Below, in pieces: positions 1 to 5,119 of a stretch of 5,119 nt of DNA (its first letter is position 1; each line of letters starts with the position of its first letter). The notes below the pieces were generated by a model. That model was not told the DNA's origin, did no database searches, and was given only the letters and a program-made list of their open reading frames with translations. The DNA comes from DASUAS01 sp035763625. GTDB lineage: Bacteria; Actinomycetota; Acidimicrobiia; IMCC26256; DASPTH01. The DNA lies in contig DASUAS010000262.1 in assembly GCA_035763625.1 (NCBI GenBank), positions 1-5,119 of the forward strand, in the 5' to 3' direction. A program made the translations under genes and the position numbers.

Positions 1-233
1 AGCTGCTGCACTTCGTCTCGCCCGGCGTCGAGGGCACGCCGTCGGCGGTACGCAACCAGGTGGGGTTGACGCACCTGTCGTTCTACGTCGACGACCTCGA
101 CGCGGCCACGAAGCACCTGGTCGACTGCGGCGCGACCGTCATCGAGGAGACGCGCGCCAGCCCGGGCATCGACCTGCTGTTCCTCGCCGATCCCGACGGC
201 GTGCGGGTCGAGCTCATGGCACTGCCCTCCTGA
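1..233 (+). CDS. VOC (glyoxalase/dioxygenase-fold) protein, C-terminal part
   Basis: This is the last 76 codons of a gene that starts before the window; reading begins in frame at base 3 and ends at TGA 231-233. The fragment holds one complete beta-alpha-beta-beta-beta module of the vicinal oxygen chelate fold. It opens with GLTHLSFYVDDLDAA (fragment residues 21-35), has the helix that follows, and closes with FLADPDGVRVELM (60-72). In VOC enzymes a His on the first strand and a Glu on the last strand bind the metal; His24 and Glu70 occupy those places, so a metal-dependent enzyme is likely. The family includes glyoxalases, extradiol dioxygenases, epimerases and resistance proteins, and this fragment cannot decide between them. 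The next gene starts 17 bases downstream on the same strand, so the two are probably co-transcribed. The fold assignment is firm and the reaction is unknown. Confidence 0.85.
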   Translation, partial: LLHFVSPGVEGTPSAVRNQVGLTHLSFYVDDLDAATKHLVDCGATVIEETRASPGIDLLFLADPDGVRVELMALPS

Positions 234-254
234 CCCATGGCCTCCTGACCATGG
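226..254 (+). repeat. 15/14-bp tandem duplication at gene junction
   Basis: CCTCCTGACCCATGG (226-240) is followed directly by CCTCCTGACCATGG (241-254), identical except for one missing C. Each copy carries a TGA and an ATG. The first TGA ends the VOC gene and the second ATG (251) starts the acyl-CoA dehydrogenase. The middle pair creates a 4-codon ORF, ATG GCC TCC TGA (237-248, Met-Ala-Ser). No AGGAGG-like ribosome binding site is seen before the ATG at 251, so the dehydrogenase may depend on ribosomes arriving from upstream. Confidence 0.8.
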
Positions 255-1441
255 CCGACGTCGAGCTCACCGACGACGACGAGCGCTTCCGGCGCGACGT
301 CGCGGCCTGGCTCGCCGCCCACGTCGTCGGTGAGTTCGCGGAGCTGAAGGGACGCGGCGGCCCCGGCGACGAAGACGTCGGCTTCGACGTGCGCGTCGCG
401 TGGGAGCACGAGCTGGGCCGGGCCGGGTTCATCGGGCTCGGCTGGCCGGTCGAGTCGGGCGGTCGCGGCGCGACGCTCGGCCAGCAGATCATCTGGGCGG
501 AGGAGTATGCCCGCGCTCAGGCACCCGCGCGCGTGAACCACATGGGAGAGAACCTGCTCGCACCCACGCTGATCGCGTACGGCACGCCGGAGCAGCAGGA
601 GCGGTTCCTCCCCGGGATCCGGCGCGGCGACGACCGCTGGTGCCAGGGCTACAGCGAACCGAACGCGGGCTCCGACCTCGCCAACGTGGCCACGCGCGCG
701 CATCGCGACGGCGACGAATGGGTGGTCAACGGCCAGAAGGTCTGGACGTCGCTCGCGCACGTGTCGCACTGGTGCTTCGTGGTGGCGCGCACCGATCCCC
801 GGTCGTCGCGGCACAAGGGCCTCTCGTTCCTGCTCGTGCCGATGGACCAGCCCGGCGTCGAGGTGCGGCCGATCGTGCAGATCACCGGTGGCGGGGAGTT
901 CAACGAGGTCTTCTTCGACGACGCCCGCACCGAGGCGTCGCTCGTCGTCGGCGACGTCGACGACGGATGGAAGATCGCGATGGGTCTGCTCGGCTTCGAG
1001 CGCGGGGTGTCGACCCTCGCGCAGCAGGTGGGCTTCGAGCGCGAGCTCGACCACGTGCTCGACCTCGCGCGCGACCGTGGGCGCGGGGAGGATCCGGCGT
1101 TGCGCGGCCGGCTCGTCGACGCGTGGATCGGCCTGCACCTCATGAAGTGGAACGCGATGCGGAGCATGGCGGCGAAGGGCGTTCCCGGACCCGAGGCGTC
1201 GATCTCCAAGCTGTTCTGGGGTTCGTGGCACCGTGACCTCGGCAACCTGATGGTCGACGTGCTCGGGCCCGAAGGTCTCGTCGCCATCAGCGGTGAAGGT
1301 GGTTCGCTGGCCTACGAGCTCACCCTCGAGCAGAAGCTGTTCCTGTTCAGCCGGTCCGACACCATCTACGGCGGCTCGAACGAGATCCAACGCAACGTGT
1401 TGGGTGAGCGAGTGCTCGGACTTCCGAAGGAAGCGACGTGA
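251..1441 (+). CDS. Acyl-CoA dehydrogenase, FAD-dependent
   Basis: The 396-residue protein has the usual length of a soluble acyl-CoA dehydrogenase, which introduces the alpha,beta double bond into an acyl-CoA and passes electrons to an electron-transfer flavoprotein. The N-terminal helical domain covers about residues 1-125. The middle beta domain carries the family signature CQGYSEPNAGSDLA (131-144) and NGQKVWTS (160-167), which contact FAD and substrate. The C-terminal helical domain ends with YGGSNEIQRNVLGERVLG (373-390). At the place where medium-chain enzymes have their catalytic Glu (YEGT), this protein has Gly374. Glu250 in the motif GFERG instead lines up with the catalytic Glu of long-chain and isovaleryl-CoA dehydrogenases (xER motif), so the enzyme is probably active with a relocated base. 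The ATG at 251 is chosen because MADVELTDDDERFRRDV matches a normal family N-terminus. The gene ends in the first unit of a 20-bp repeat. Chain length and substrate are unknown; branched or steroid-type acyl-CoA is possible. Confidence 0.93.
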   Translation: MADVELTDDDERFRRDVAAWLAAHVVGEFAELKGRGGPGDEDVGFDVRVAWEHELGRAGFIGLGWPVESGGRGATLGQQIIWAEEYARAQAPARVNHMGENLLAPTLIAYGTPEQQERFLPGIRRGDDRWCQGYSEPNAGSDLANVATRAHRDGDEWVVNGQKVWTSLAHVSHWCFVVARTDPRSSRHKGLSFLLVPMDQPGVEVRPIVQITGGGEFNEVFFDDARTEASLVVGDVDDGWKIAMGLLGFERGVSTLAQQVGFERELDHVLDLARDRGRGEDPALRGRLVDAWIGLHLMKWNAMRSMAAKGVPGPEASISKLFWGSWHRDLGNLMVDVLGPEGLVAISGEGGSLAYELTLEQKLFLFSRSDTIYGGSNEIQRNVLGERVLGLPKEAT

Positions 1442-1500
1442 TGCCGAAGGAAGCGACTTGATGCCGAAGGAAGCGACGTGATGCCGAAGGAGCCGACATG
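1421..1500 (+). repeat. Four tandem copies of a 20-bp stop/start unit
   Basis: Four abutting 20-bp units lie at 1421-1440, 1441-1460, 1461-1480 and 1481-1500. The consensus is ATGCCGAAGGAAGCGACGTG. Unit 1, which is the coding end of the acyl-CoA dehydrogenase (LPKEAT-stop), differs at two bases (CTT in place of ATG). Unit 2 differs at one base (T at 1458). Unit 3 is exact. Unit 4 differs at three bases, which turn AAGGAAG into AAGGAGC and GTG into ATG. There are no spacers. The degenerate ends and near-identical middle fit expansion by slipped replication or unequal recombination, starting from the end of the dehydrogenase gene. Confidence 0.95.
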
Positions 1501-1501
1501 A
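1441..1501 (+). other. Chain of three 6-codon overlapping micro-ORFs
   Basis: The tandem repeat reads as three micro-ORFs: 1441-1461 (MPKEAT), 1461-1481 (MPKEAT) and 1481-1501 (MPKEPT). The dehydrogenase stop (TGA 1439-1441) overlaps the first ATG as TGATG. The next two junctions are also TGATG, and the last micro-ORF overlaps the hydrolase start as ATGA (1498-1501). Seven codons minus a one-base overlap give exactly the 20-base period, so each repeat keeps the pattern in step. Each of the first three ATGs has AAGGA nine bases upstream. Whether these ATGs are used is unknown; the peptides may have no role and the elements may serve only to pass ribosomes to the hydrolase. Confidence 0.5.
1487..1492 (+). 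promoter_or_regulatory. Ribosome binding site of the serine hydrolase
   Basis: AAGGAG lies five bases before ATG 1498 and lies in the fourth repeat unit. It is a stronger Shine-Dalgarno match than the AAGGAA of the other three units. It fixes the hydrolase start: in this frame there is a stop at 1459-1461 and no other start codon between it and 1498. Confidence 0.75.
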
Positions 1502-2691
1502 GTGGTGGGAGCATCGAGGTCGGGGGCGACGTCGAACCGGGGTACGAGGGCGTGCGTGACGCCTTCGCCAACAACTTCGTCGAGCACGGAGAGCAGGGCG
1601 CGAGCTACGCGTTCTACGTCGACGGCGCGAAGGTCGTCGACATCTGGGGCGGGACCCGGTCCGACACCGGCGAGCCGTACGACGCGGACACGTTGCAGAT
1701 CGTGTTCTCGTCCACGAAGGGCGCCACCGCGGTGTGCGCGCACCTTCTCGCCGAGCGCGGGGTGCTCGACATCGACGCGCCGGTCGTCGAGTACTGGCCC
1801 GAGTTCGGGCAGGCGGGCAAGGAGACGATCCCGGTGCGCTGGCTGCTGACGCACCAGGCGGGACTCCCGACGATCGATGCTCGTCTGTCGCGCGCAGAGG
1901 CGTTGGCGTGGGATCCGGTGATCCGCGCGCTCGAGGTGCAGATGCCGCTGTGGGAGCCGGGCGTGGCGCACGGCTACCACGCCCTGACGTACGGATACCT
2001 CGTCGGCGAGGTCGTGCGCCGTGTCGACGGCCGCACGCTCGGCTCGTTCTTCCGCGACGAGGTGGCGAAGCCCTACGACCTCGAGTTCTGGATCGGGTTG
2101 CCCGAGGAGTACGAGCCGCGCGTCGCGCCGATGATCCCGATGGACACCGGCGGCGTCAGCCTCGTCGACATGCTCGGCGAGGAGGCGCTCATCGTGCGCG
2201 CGCTGTCGCTCAACGGTGCGTTCGAGGGCGACCTCGGCGACGCCGCCAACCACCGTGACTTCCATGCCGCCGAGATCCCGGCCGCCAACGGCATCACCAA
2301 CGCGCGCTCCCTGGCGCGCATGTACGCGGGTCTGGTCGGAGGGGTGGAGGGCGGTCCGTCGGAGCCGTTGCTCACGCGTGCCCAGATCGACGCCGCGCGG
2401 AAGCTGCAGACGTCGGGCGCCGACCAGGTGCTGTCGTTCCCCGGCCTCGACGTCGAGTCGACGATCGCGCTCGGGTTCTGGGCCGCGTCGGCCTTCGCGC
2501 CGATGGGCGGCGCCGGCGCGTTCGGCCACTACGGCGCGGGTGGTTCGGTGGGCTTCGCCGACCCCGAGCACCGCCTCGCCGGCGGCTACGTGATGAGCAA
2601 GATGGGCCTCGGCATCTCTGCCGACCCGCGCTCGAGCGCGCTCATCCGCGCCAGCTACGAGGCCGCCGGCGCCGACGTCACCCACATCTGA
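1498..2691 (+). CDS. Serine hydrolase, beta-lactamase/EstB esterase type
   Basis: The 397-residue protein belongs to the beta-lactamase-related serine hydrolases (class C-like fold; family VIII esterases, EstB, LACTB-like). It carries the SxxK motif as SSTK, with nucleophile Ser71 and general base Lys74. Tyr160 in HGYHALTYGYLVGEVV (159-172) matches the Tyr of the YxN/Yxx motif. HYGAGGS (344-350) replaces the KTG box, as is usual in the esterase branch. All three catalytic elements are present. No signal peptide is seen (the N-terminus is MSGGSIEVGGDVEPGY), so it probably works in the cytoplasm on an ester, lactone or amide rather than on cell wall or beta-lactams. The start overlaps the last micro-ORF as ATGA, which suggests translational coupling with the acyl-CoA dehydrogenase. 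Its position in an acyl-CoA operon suggests hydrolysis of an ester or lactone intermediate, but this is inference. Confidence 0.92.
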   Translation: MSGGSIEVGGDVEPGYEGVRDAFANNFVEHGEQGASYAFYVDGAKVVDIWGGTRSDTGEPYDADTLQIVFSSTKGATAVCAHLLAERGVLDIDAPVVEYWPEFGQAGKETIPVRWLLTHQAGLPTIDARLSRAEALAWDPVIRALEVQMPLWEPGVAHGYHALTYGYLVGEVVRRVDGRTLGSFFRDEVAKPYDLEFWIGLPEEYEPRVAPMIPMDTGGVSLVDMLGEEALIVRALSLNGAFEGDLGDAANHRDFHAAEIPAANGITNARSLARMYAGLVGGVEGGPSEPLLTRAQIDAARKLQTSGADQVLSFPGLDVESTIALGFWAASAFAPMGGAGAFGHYGAGGSVGFADPEHRLAGGYVMSKMGLGISADPRSSALIRASYEAAGADVTHI

Positions 2692-2715
2692 CCGCCCCCA
2701 CCGTTCCGGAGGGTC

Positions 2716-3516
2716 TCAGCGGCGCTGGAAGTTGGGGGTGCGCTTCTCGGCGAACGCCTTCGGGCCCTCCTTGGCGTCCTCGCTGGCGAAGACGGCCTGG
2801 CCGTACCCGAACTCGTGCGCGAGCGCTTCCTGCTCGGTCATGCCGTCGGTCTCACGCAACGTGCGCAGGATCGCCTCGACCGCGAGGGGGCCGTTGTTGT
2901 TGATGGTCTCCGCGATCTCGAGCGCCTTGGCCAGCGCCTCGCCGTCGGGCACGACATGACCGATGAGGCCGATGCGCGCCGCTTCCTCGGCGGTGATGTG
3001 CTTCGCGGTGAGCAGGATCTCCGCCGCGTGCGTGTACGGGATCTGGCGGCGGAGGCGCACCGCGGATCCGGCCATCGGGTAGAGCGACCAGCGCGCCTCG
3101 CTGACGCCGAAGCGCGCCGACTCACCGGCGACGCGGATGTCGGTGCCCTGCAACAGCTCGGTGCCGCCGGCGATGGCGACGCCCTCCACCGCGGCGATGA
3201 GCGGCTTCGACGGCTGGTAGTGGCGCAGCAACCCCTTGTACGGGAGGTCGGGGTCGTCGGCCATGCGGGCGGCGACGTCGATCTCGGAGTCGGTGTCCTC
3301 GGCGTCACCGGCCATAGCCCGCAGGTCGGCGCCCGAGCAGAAGTTGCCCTCGGCGCCGGTGAGGATGATCGAGCGGACGTCGTCGTCGGCACACGCCTCG
3401 ACCATCGCGTCGTACATCCGCGTGAGCATCGCCCCGGTGAGCGCGTTGTAGCGCTTCGGCCGGTTCATCGTGATGACCATCGTGTGGCCCTGGCGTTCGA
3501 CCAGTGCGTCGGGCAT
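2716..3516 (-). CDS. Enoyl-CoA hydratase (crotonase family), EchA19-like
   Basis: The 266-residue protein is a standard-length crotonase, which adds water to a trans-2-enoyl-CoA. It shows the N-terminal VERQGHTMVITMNRPKRYNAL (residues 6-26), the first oxyanion-hole loop FCSGADLRAM (59-68) and the second at AIAGGTELLQGTD (114-126). Both catalytic acids of the hydratase branch appear present: Glu120 in GGTEL and Glu140 in FGVSEARWSLYP. The C-terminus DAKEGPKAFAEKRTPNF (247-263) is the normal trimer-forming tail. From memory the whole protein closely resembles Mycobacterium EchA19, a steroid side-chain enoyl-CoA hydratase; this was not checked. The ATG at 3516 is chosen because it gives the family N-terminus and has a good ribosome binding site. 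The gene converges on the serine hydrolase with a 24-base gap and diverges from the flavin oxidoreductase. Confidence 0.93.
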   Translation of the reverse strand: MPDALVERQGHTMVITMNRPKRYNALTGAMLTRMYDAMVEACADDDVRSIILTGAEGNFCSGADLRAMAGDAEDTDSEIDVAARMADDPDLPYKGLLRHYQPSKPLIAAVEGVAIAGGTELLQGTDIRVAGESARFGVSEARWSLYPMAGSAVRLRRQIPYTHAAEILLTAKHITAEEAARIGLIGHVVPDGEALAKALEIAETINNNGPLAVEAILRTLRETDGMTEQEALAHEFGYGQAVFASEDAKEGPKAFAEKRTPNFQRR

Positions 3517-3523
3517 CGAGCAG

Positions 3524-3531
3524 CTCCCCTT
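3524..3531 (-). promoter_or_regulatory. Ribosome binding site of the enoyl-CoA hydratase
   Basis: On the minus strand AAGGGGAG lies seven bases before ATG 3516. It supports this start over in-frame ATGs further upstream (up to 3651), which would cross the promoter region and add a low-complexity extension. Confidence 0.7.
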
Positions 3532-3539
3532 GCCTTCTC

Positions 3540-3568
3540 TTGCCGAGGTGCGAGAACGGGCGTACTCT
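3540..3568 (+). promoter_or_regulatory. Possible sigma70-type promoter for the oxidoreductase-MarR operon
   Basis: TTGCCG (3540-3545) and TACTCT (3563-3568) are spaced by 17 bases and could be the -35 and -10 boxes. They match the TTGACA/TATAAT consensus at four and three positions. Transcription would start near 3575, just before the palindrome and about 65 bases ahead of the GTG at 3642. The match is modest and could be chance. No convincing promoter was found for the divergent hydratase. Confidence 0.4.
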
Positions 3569-3579
3569 GCCACAGAAAT

Positions 3580-3597
3580 GCTTGCGCGTGCGCAAGC
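3580..3597. promoter_or_regulatory. Perfect 18-bp palindrome, candidate operator
   Basis: GCTTGCGC-GT-GCGCAAGC is an inverted repeat with perfect 8-base arms around a 2-base centre. It lies in the divergent intergenic region, about 5 bases after the predicted transcription start of the oxidoreductase. Its size and symmetry suit a dimeric MarR or TetR regulator, and a MarR gene sits at the end of the same operon. A role for the MarR protein here is inferred from position only. A loop of 2 bases makes an RNA hairpin terminator unlikely. Confidence 0.6.
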
Positions 3598-3630
3598 AAC
3601 TCGAAGCACCAGCAAACCGCCACCACCTCC

Positions 3631-3636
3631 GGGGGA
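3631..3636 (+). promoter_or_regulatory. Ribosome binding site of the oxidoreductase
   Basis: GGGGGA lies five bases before GTG 3642. With the promoter and palindrome upstream, it favours GTG 3642 over an in-frame ATG at 3504, which would overlap the start of the divergent hydratase. Confidence 0.6.
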
Positions 3637-3641
3637 CCGCC

Positions 3642-4763
3642 GTGCGCACACCGATCTGTGACCGACTCGGGATCGAACTGCCGATCTTCGCCTTCTCGCA
3701 CTGCCGCGACGTCGTCGCCGCGGTGAGCAAGGCGGGTGGCTACGGCGTGCTCGGCGCCCTCGCCTACGCCCCCGACCAGCTCGAGATCGAGCTGAGCTGG
3801 ATCGACGACCACGTCGACGGCATGCCCTACGGCGTCGACTTCGCCATGCCGGCCAAGTACGTGGGCAAGGGCGGAGGCGCGGAGGCGAGCCTCGAGCACC
3901 TCCACGAGCTGATCCCGGCCGAGCACCAGGCCTTCGTCGAGGAGCTGCTCGCCGAGCACGGCGTGCCGCCGCTGCCCGCGGATCTGGAGACCGGCGTGGT
4001 GAAGGCGGCCGGCCTCGGCGTCGACGAGGAGGGCCCGGGGCAGGTCGAGGTCGCGCTCTCGCATCCGGTGTCGATGGTGGTCAACGCGCTCGGCCCACCG
4101 CCCCCCTACGTCGTCGAGCAGGCCCACGAGCAGGGGATCCTCGTCGGCGGGCTGGTCGGCAACCGCCAGCACGCCGAGCGCCAGGTCGCGCAGGGCACCG
4201 ACGTGATCGTGGCCCAGGGCACCGAGGCCGGCGGCCACTGCGGCGACGTGTCCACCATGGTGCTCGTGCCCGAGGTGGTCGACGCGGTCGGGCCCGACGT
4301 GCCCGTGCTCGCCGCCGGCGGCATCGGCCGCGGCCGCCAGATGGCCGCGGCGATGGCGTTGGGCGCGCAGGGCGTGTGGACCGGTTCCATCTGGCTGACC
4401 GTCGCGGAAGCCGACACCAACCCGATCGCGGTGGAGAAGCTGCTGGCCGCGAACTCGCGGGGCACGGTGCGGTCGCGGTCGATGACGGGCAAGCCGGCGC
4501 GTCAGCTGCGCACCGCGTGGACCGACGCGTGGGAGCGCGACGACACCCCCGACCCGCTGCCGATGCCGCTGCAGGGGATCGTGTTCTCGGAGGCGGCGCG
4601 ACGGGTCACACGTTCCCAGAACAAGGACCTCACCGGCTTCCCGGTGGGACAGATCGTCGGCAGCATGAACACCGTCCGCCCCGTGCGCGACGTCATCTTC
4701 GACATGGTGGAGGAGTGGGTGGAGACCACGCAGCGGCTCGACTCGCTGATCGCGACGGAGTGA
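3642..4763 (+). CDS. FMN-dependent nitronate monooxygenase-like oxidoreductase
   Basis: The 373-residue protein has the TIM-barrel fold of nitronate monooxygenases (formerly 2-nitropropane dioxygenases) and related NAD(P)H:flavin oxidoreductases. The N-terminus RTPICDRLGIELPI with AGGYGVLGA (31-39) is the first barrel strand and flavin loop. AQGTEAGGHCGD (191-202) carries His199, at the place of the catalytic His of the family. VLAAGGIGRGRQMAAAMALGAQGVWTGS (222-249) is the phosphate-binding part for FMN. Between YGVDFAMP (63-70) and VSMVVNALG (143-151) lies a segment of about 70 residues that canonical enzymes largely lack. From memory the protein is close to the Mycobacterium Rv1533 type (start ICxFSHCRDVVAAVS), which was not checked. 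The usual reaction is oxidation of toxic alkyl nitronates; this subgroup's substrate is uncertain. It starts an operon with the MarR gene, overlapping it by 4 bases. Confidence 0.88.
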   Translation: MRTPICDRLGIELPIFAFSHCRDVVAAVSKAGGYGVLGALAYAPDQLEIELSWIDDHVDGMPYGVDFAMPAKYVGKGGGAEASLEHLHELIPAEHQAFVEELLAEHGVPPLPADLETGVVKAAGLGVDEEGPGQVEVALSHPVSMVVNALGPPPPYVVEQAHEQGILVGGLVGNRQHAERQVAQGTDVIVAQGTEAGGHCGDVSTMVLVPEVVDAVGPDVPVLAAGGIGRGRQMAAAMALGAQGVWTGSIWLTVAEADTNPIAVEKLLAANSRGTVRSRSMTGKPARQLRTAWTDAWERDDTPDPLPMPLQGIVFSEAARRVTRSQNKDLTGFPVGQIVGSMNTVRPVRDVIFDMVEEWVETTQRLDSLIATE

Positions 4764-5119
4764 GCGAGCGCGACCTCGAGCGTATCCACGAGTTCACGTC
4801 GCTGCTGATCGCGAGCACCCGCAGTCCGCGCCAGCGTGACCGGTTGCAGCGCGCGCTCGGCGTGTCGCTGTCGGAGACGACGCTCGCCGCGCTGCGGGTG
4901 GTGCAGCGCCACGGTCCGGTCGCGGTGAGCGAGGTGGCGCGACGGCTCGAGGTCGACTTGTCGAACGCGAGCCGGCAGCTGCGCGCGCTCGAGGACCAGG
5001 GCCTCGTGACGCGTCGCGTCGATCCCGACGACCGACGCGTCGCCCGCGTCGCCGTCACCGCCGCCGGGCGGCGCGTGCTCGACCGGGCGCGCGCGGTCGC
5101 GCTCAACGACTACGCGGTC
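4760..5119 (+). CDS. MarR-family transcriptional regulator, N-terminal 120 residues
   Basis: The gene starts at GTG 4760 and overlaps the oxidoreductase stop as GTGA. It runs past the end of the window, so 120 residues are visible. Helical N-terminal residues 1-50 fit the first dimerisation and pre-HTH helices. The winged helix follows: VAVSEVARRLEVDLSNASRQLRALEDQGLV (54-83, in which the recognition helix is about 67-78). The wing is TRRVDPDDRRVARVAVTAAGRRVL (84-107), with the typical DxRR (Asp90-Arg93). The start is chosen by the overlap and by the SERDLERIHEFT helix. MarR proteins are dimers that bind palindromes and often respond to small aromatic, acyl-CoA or redox ligands. It probably represses its own operon from the palindrome at 3580-3597. 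The ligand is unknown. Confidence 0.92.
   Translation, partial: MSERDLERIHEFTSLLIASTRSPRQRDRLQRALGVSLSETTLAALRVVQRHGPVAVSEVARRLEVDLSNASRQLRALEDQGLVTRRVDPDDRRVARVAVTAAGRRVLDRARAVALNDYAV

Noticed and set aside
83..1390. Long open frame of 435 codons on the minus strand
   Set aside because: It lies opposite the VOC end and the acyl-CoA dehydrogenase. Its translation is Arg/Glu/Ala/Val-rich with no recognisable domain, as expected opposite a GC-rich gene.
1421..1500. CRISPR array
   Set aside because: The 20-bp units abut directly with no spacers, and one unit is the coding end of a gene.
1366..2685. Long open frame of 439 codons on the minus strand
   Set aside because: It lies opposite the serine hydrolase, has low-complexity composition and no family motifs, and runs through the tandem repeat. 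The plus-strand gene has clear catalytic motifs.
2692..2715. Bidirectional terminator in the convergent gap
   Set aside because: GACC/GGTC ends can pair, but the stem is broken by mismatches and there is no T-tract on either strand.
3580..3597. KstR2-type steroid operator
   Set aside because: From memory, the KstR2 site has CAAG-N2-CTTG, with half sites in the opposite orientation and closer together. Here the order is CTTG...CAAG, with 8 bases between.
3504..3641. 46-codon N-terminal extension of the oxidoreductase from ATG 3504
   Set aside because: It would overlap the start of the divergent hydratase and cover the promoter and palindrome. The family N-terminus begins at GTG 3642 with a ribosome binding site.
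3517..3651. 45-codon N-terminal extension of the hydratase from 3651
   Set aside because: It is low-complexity (Arg/Gly/Ser-rich), crosses the palindrome and the other gene's start, and lies upstream of a good ribosome binding site and family-like start at 3516.

Overview
The window is a dense, GC-rich stretch of bacterial chromosome. Genes are packed with overlaps or very short gaps, GTG starts occur, and third codon positions are strongly G/C. The protein families (acyl-CoA dehydrogenase, a beta-lactamase-fold hydrolase, an EchA19-like crotonase, an actinobacterial-type nitronate monooxygenase) point to Actinomycetota, for example Mycobacteriales or Acidimicrobiia. The lineage is inferred from protein style only; no marker gene is present.

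Layout. Bases 1-2691 form a plus-strand run of three genes: the 3' end of a VOC (glyoxalase-fold) protein, a complete acyl-CoA dehydrogenase, and a complete serine hydrolase of the beta-lactamase/EstB type. A complete enoyl-CoA hydratase lies convergently at 3516-2716 on the minus strand, with a 24-base gap. A divergent intergenic region (3517-3641) holds a plausible promoter and a perfect 18-bp palindrome. From there a plus-strand pair starts: an FMN-dependent nitronate monooxygenase-like oxidoreductase, then a MarR-family regulator that overlaps it by 4 bases and runs off the window.

Working together. The acyl-CoA dehydrogenase and enoyl-CoA hydratase could supply the first two steps of a beta-oxidation-type pathway. 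The hydrolase could act on an ester or lactone, and the flavin enzyme on a nitronate or another oxidisable substrate. The substrate cannot be read from the sequence. The crotonase resembles, from memory, mycobacterial EchA19, a steroid side-chain enzyme, so steroid-like or branched acyl-CoA substrates are a reasonable hypothesis. The MarR protein probably controls its own operon, and the palindrome is the obvious candidate operator.

The most unusual feature is the acyl-CoA dehydrogenase/hydrolase junction (1421-1500). It contains four tandem copies of a 20-bp unit, each with a Shine-Dalgarno-like AAGGA and an overlapping stop/start. Together they form a chain of three 6-codon micro-ORFs (MPKEAT, MPKEAT, MPKEPT) leading by overlap into the hydrolase ATG. 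A smaller tandem duplication of a stop/start segment sits at the preceding junction (226-254). The rest of the window is ordinary catabolic gene content.
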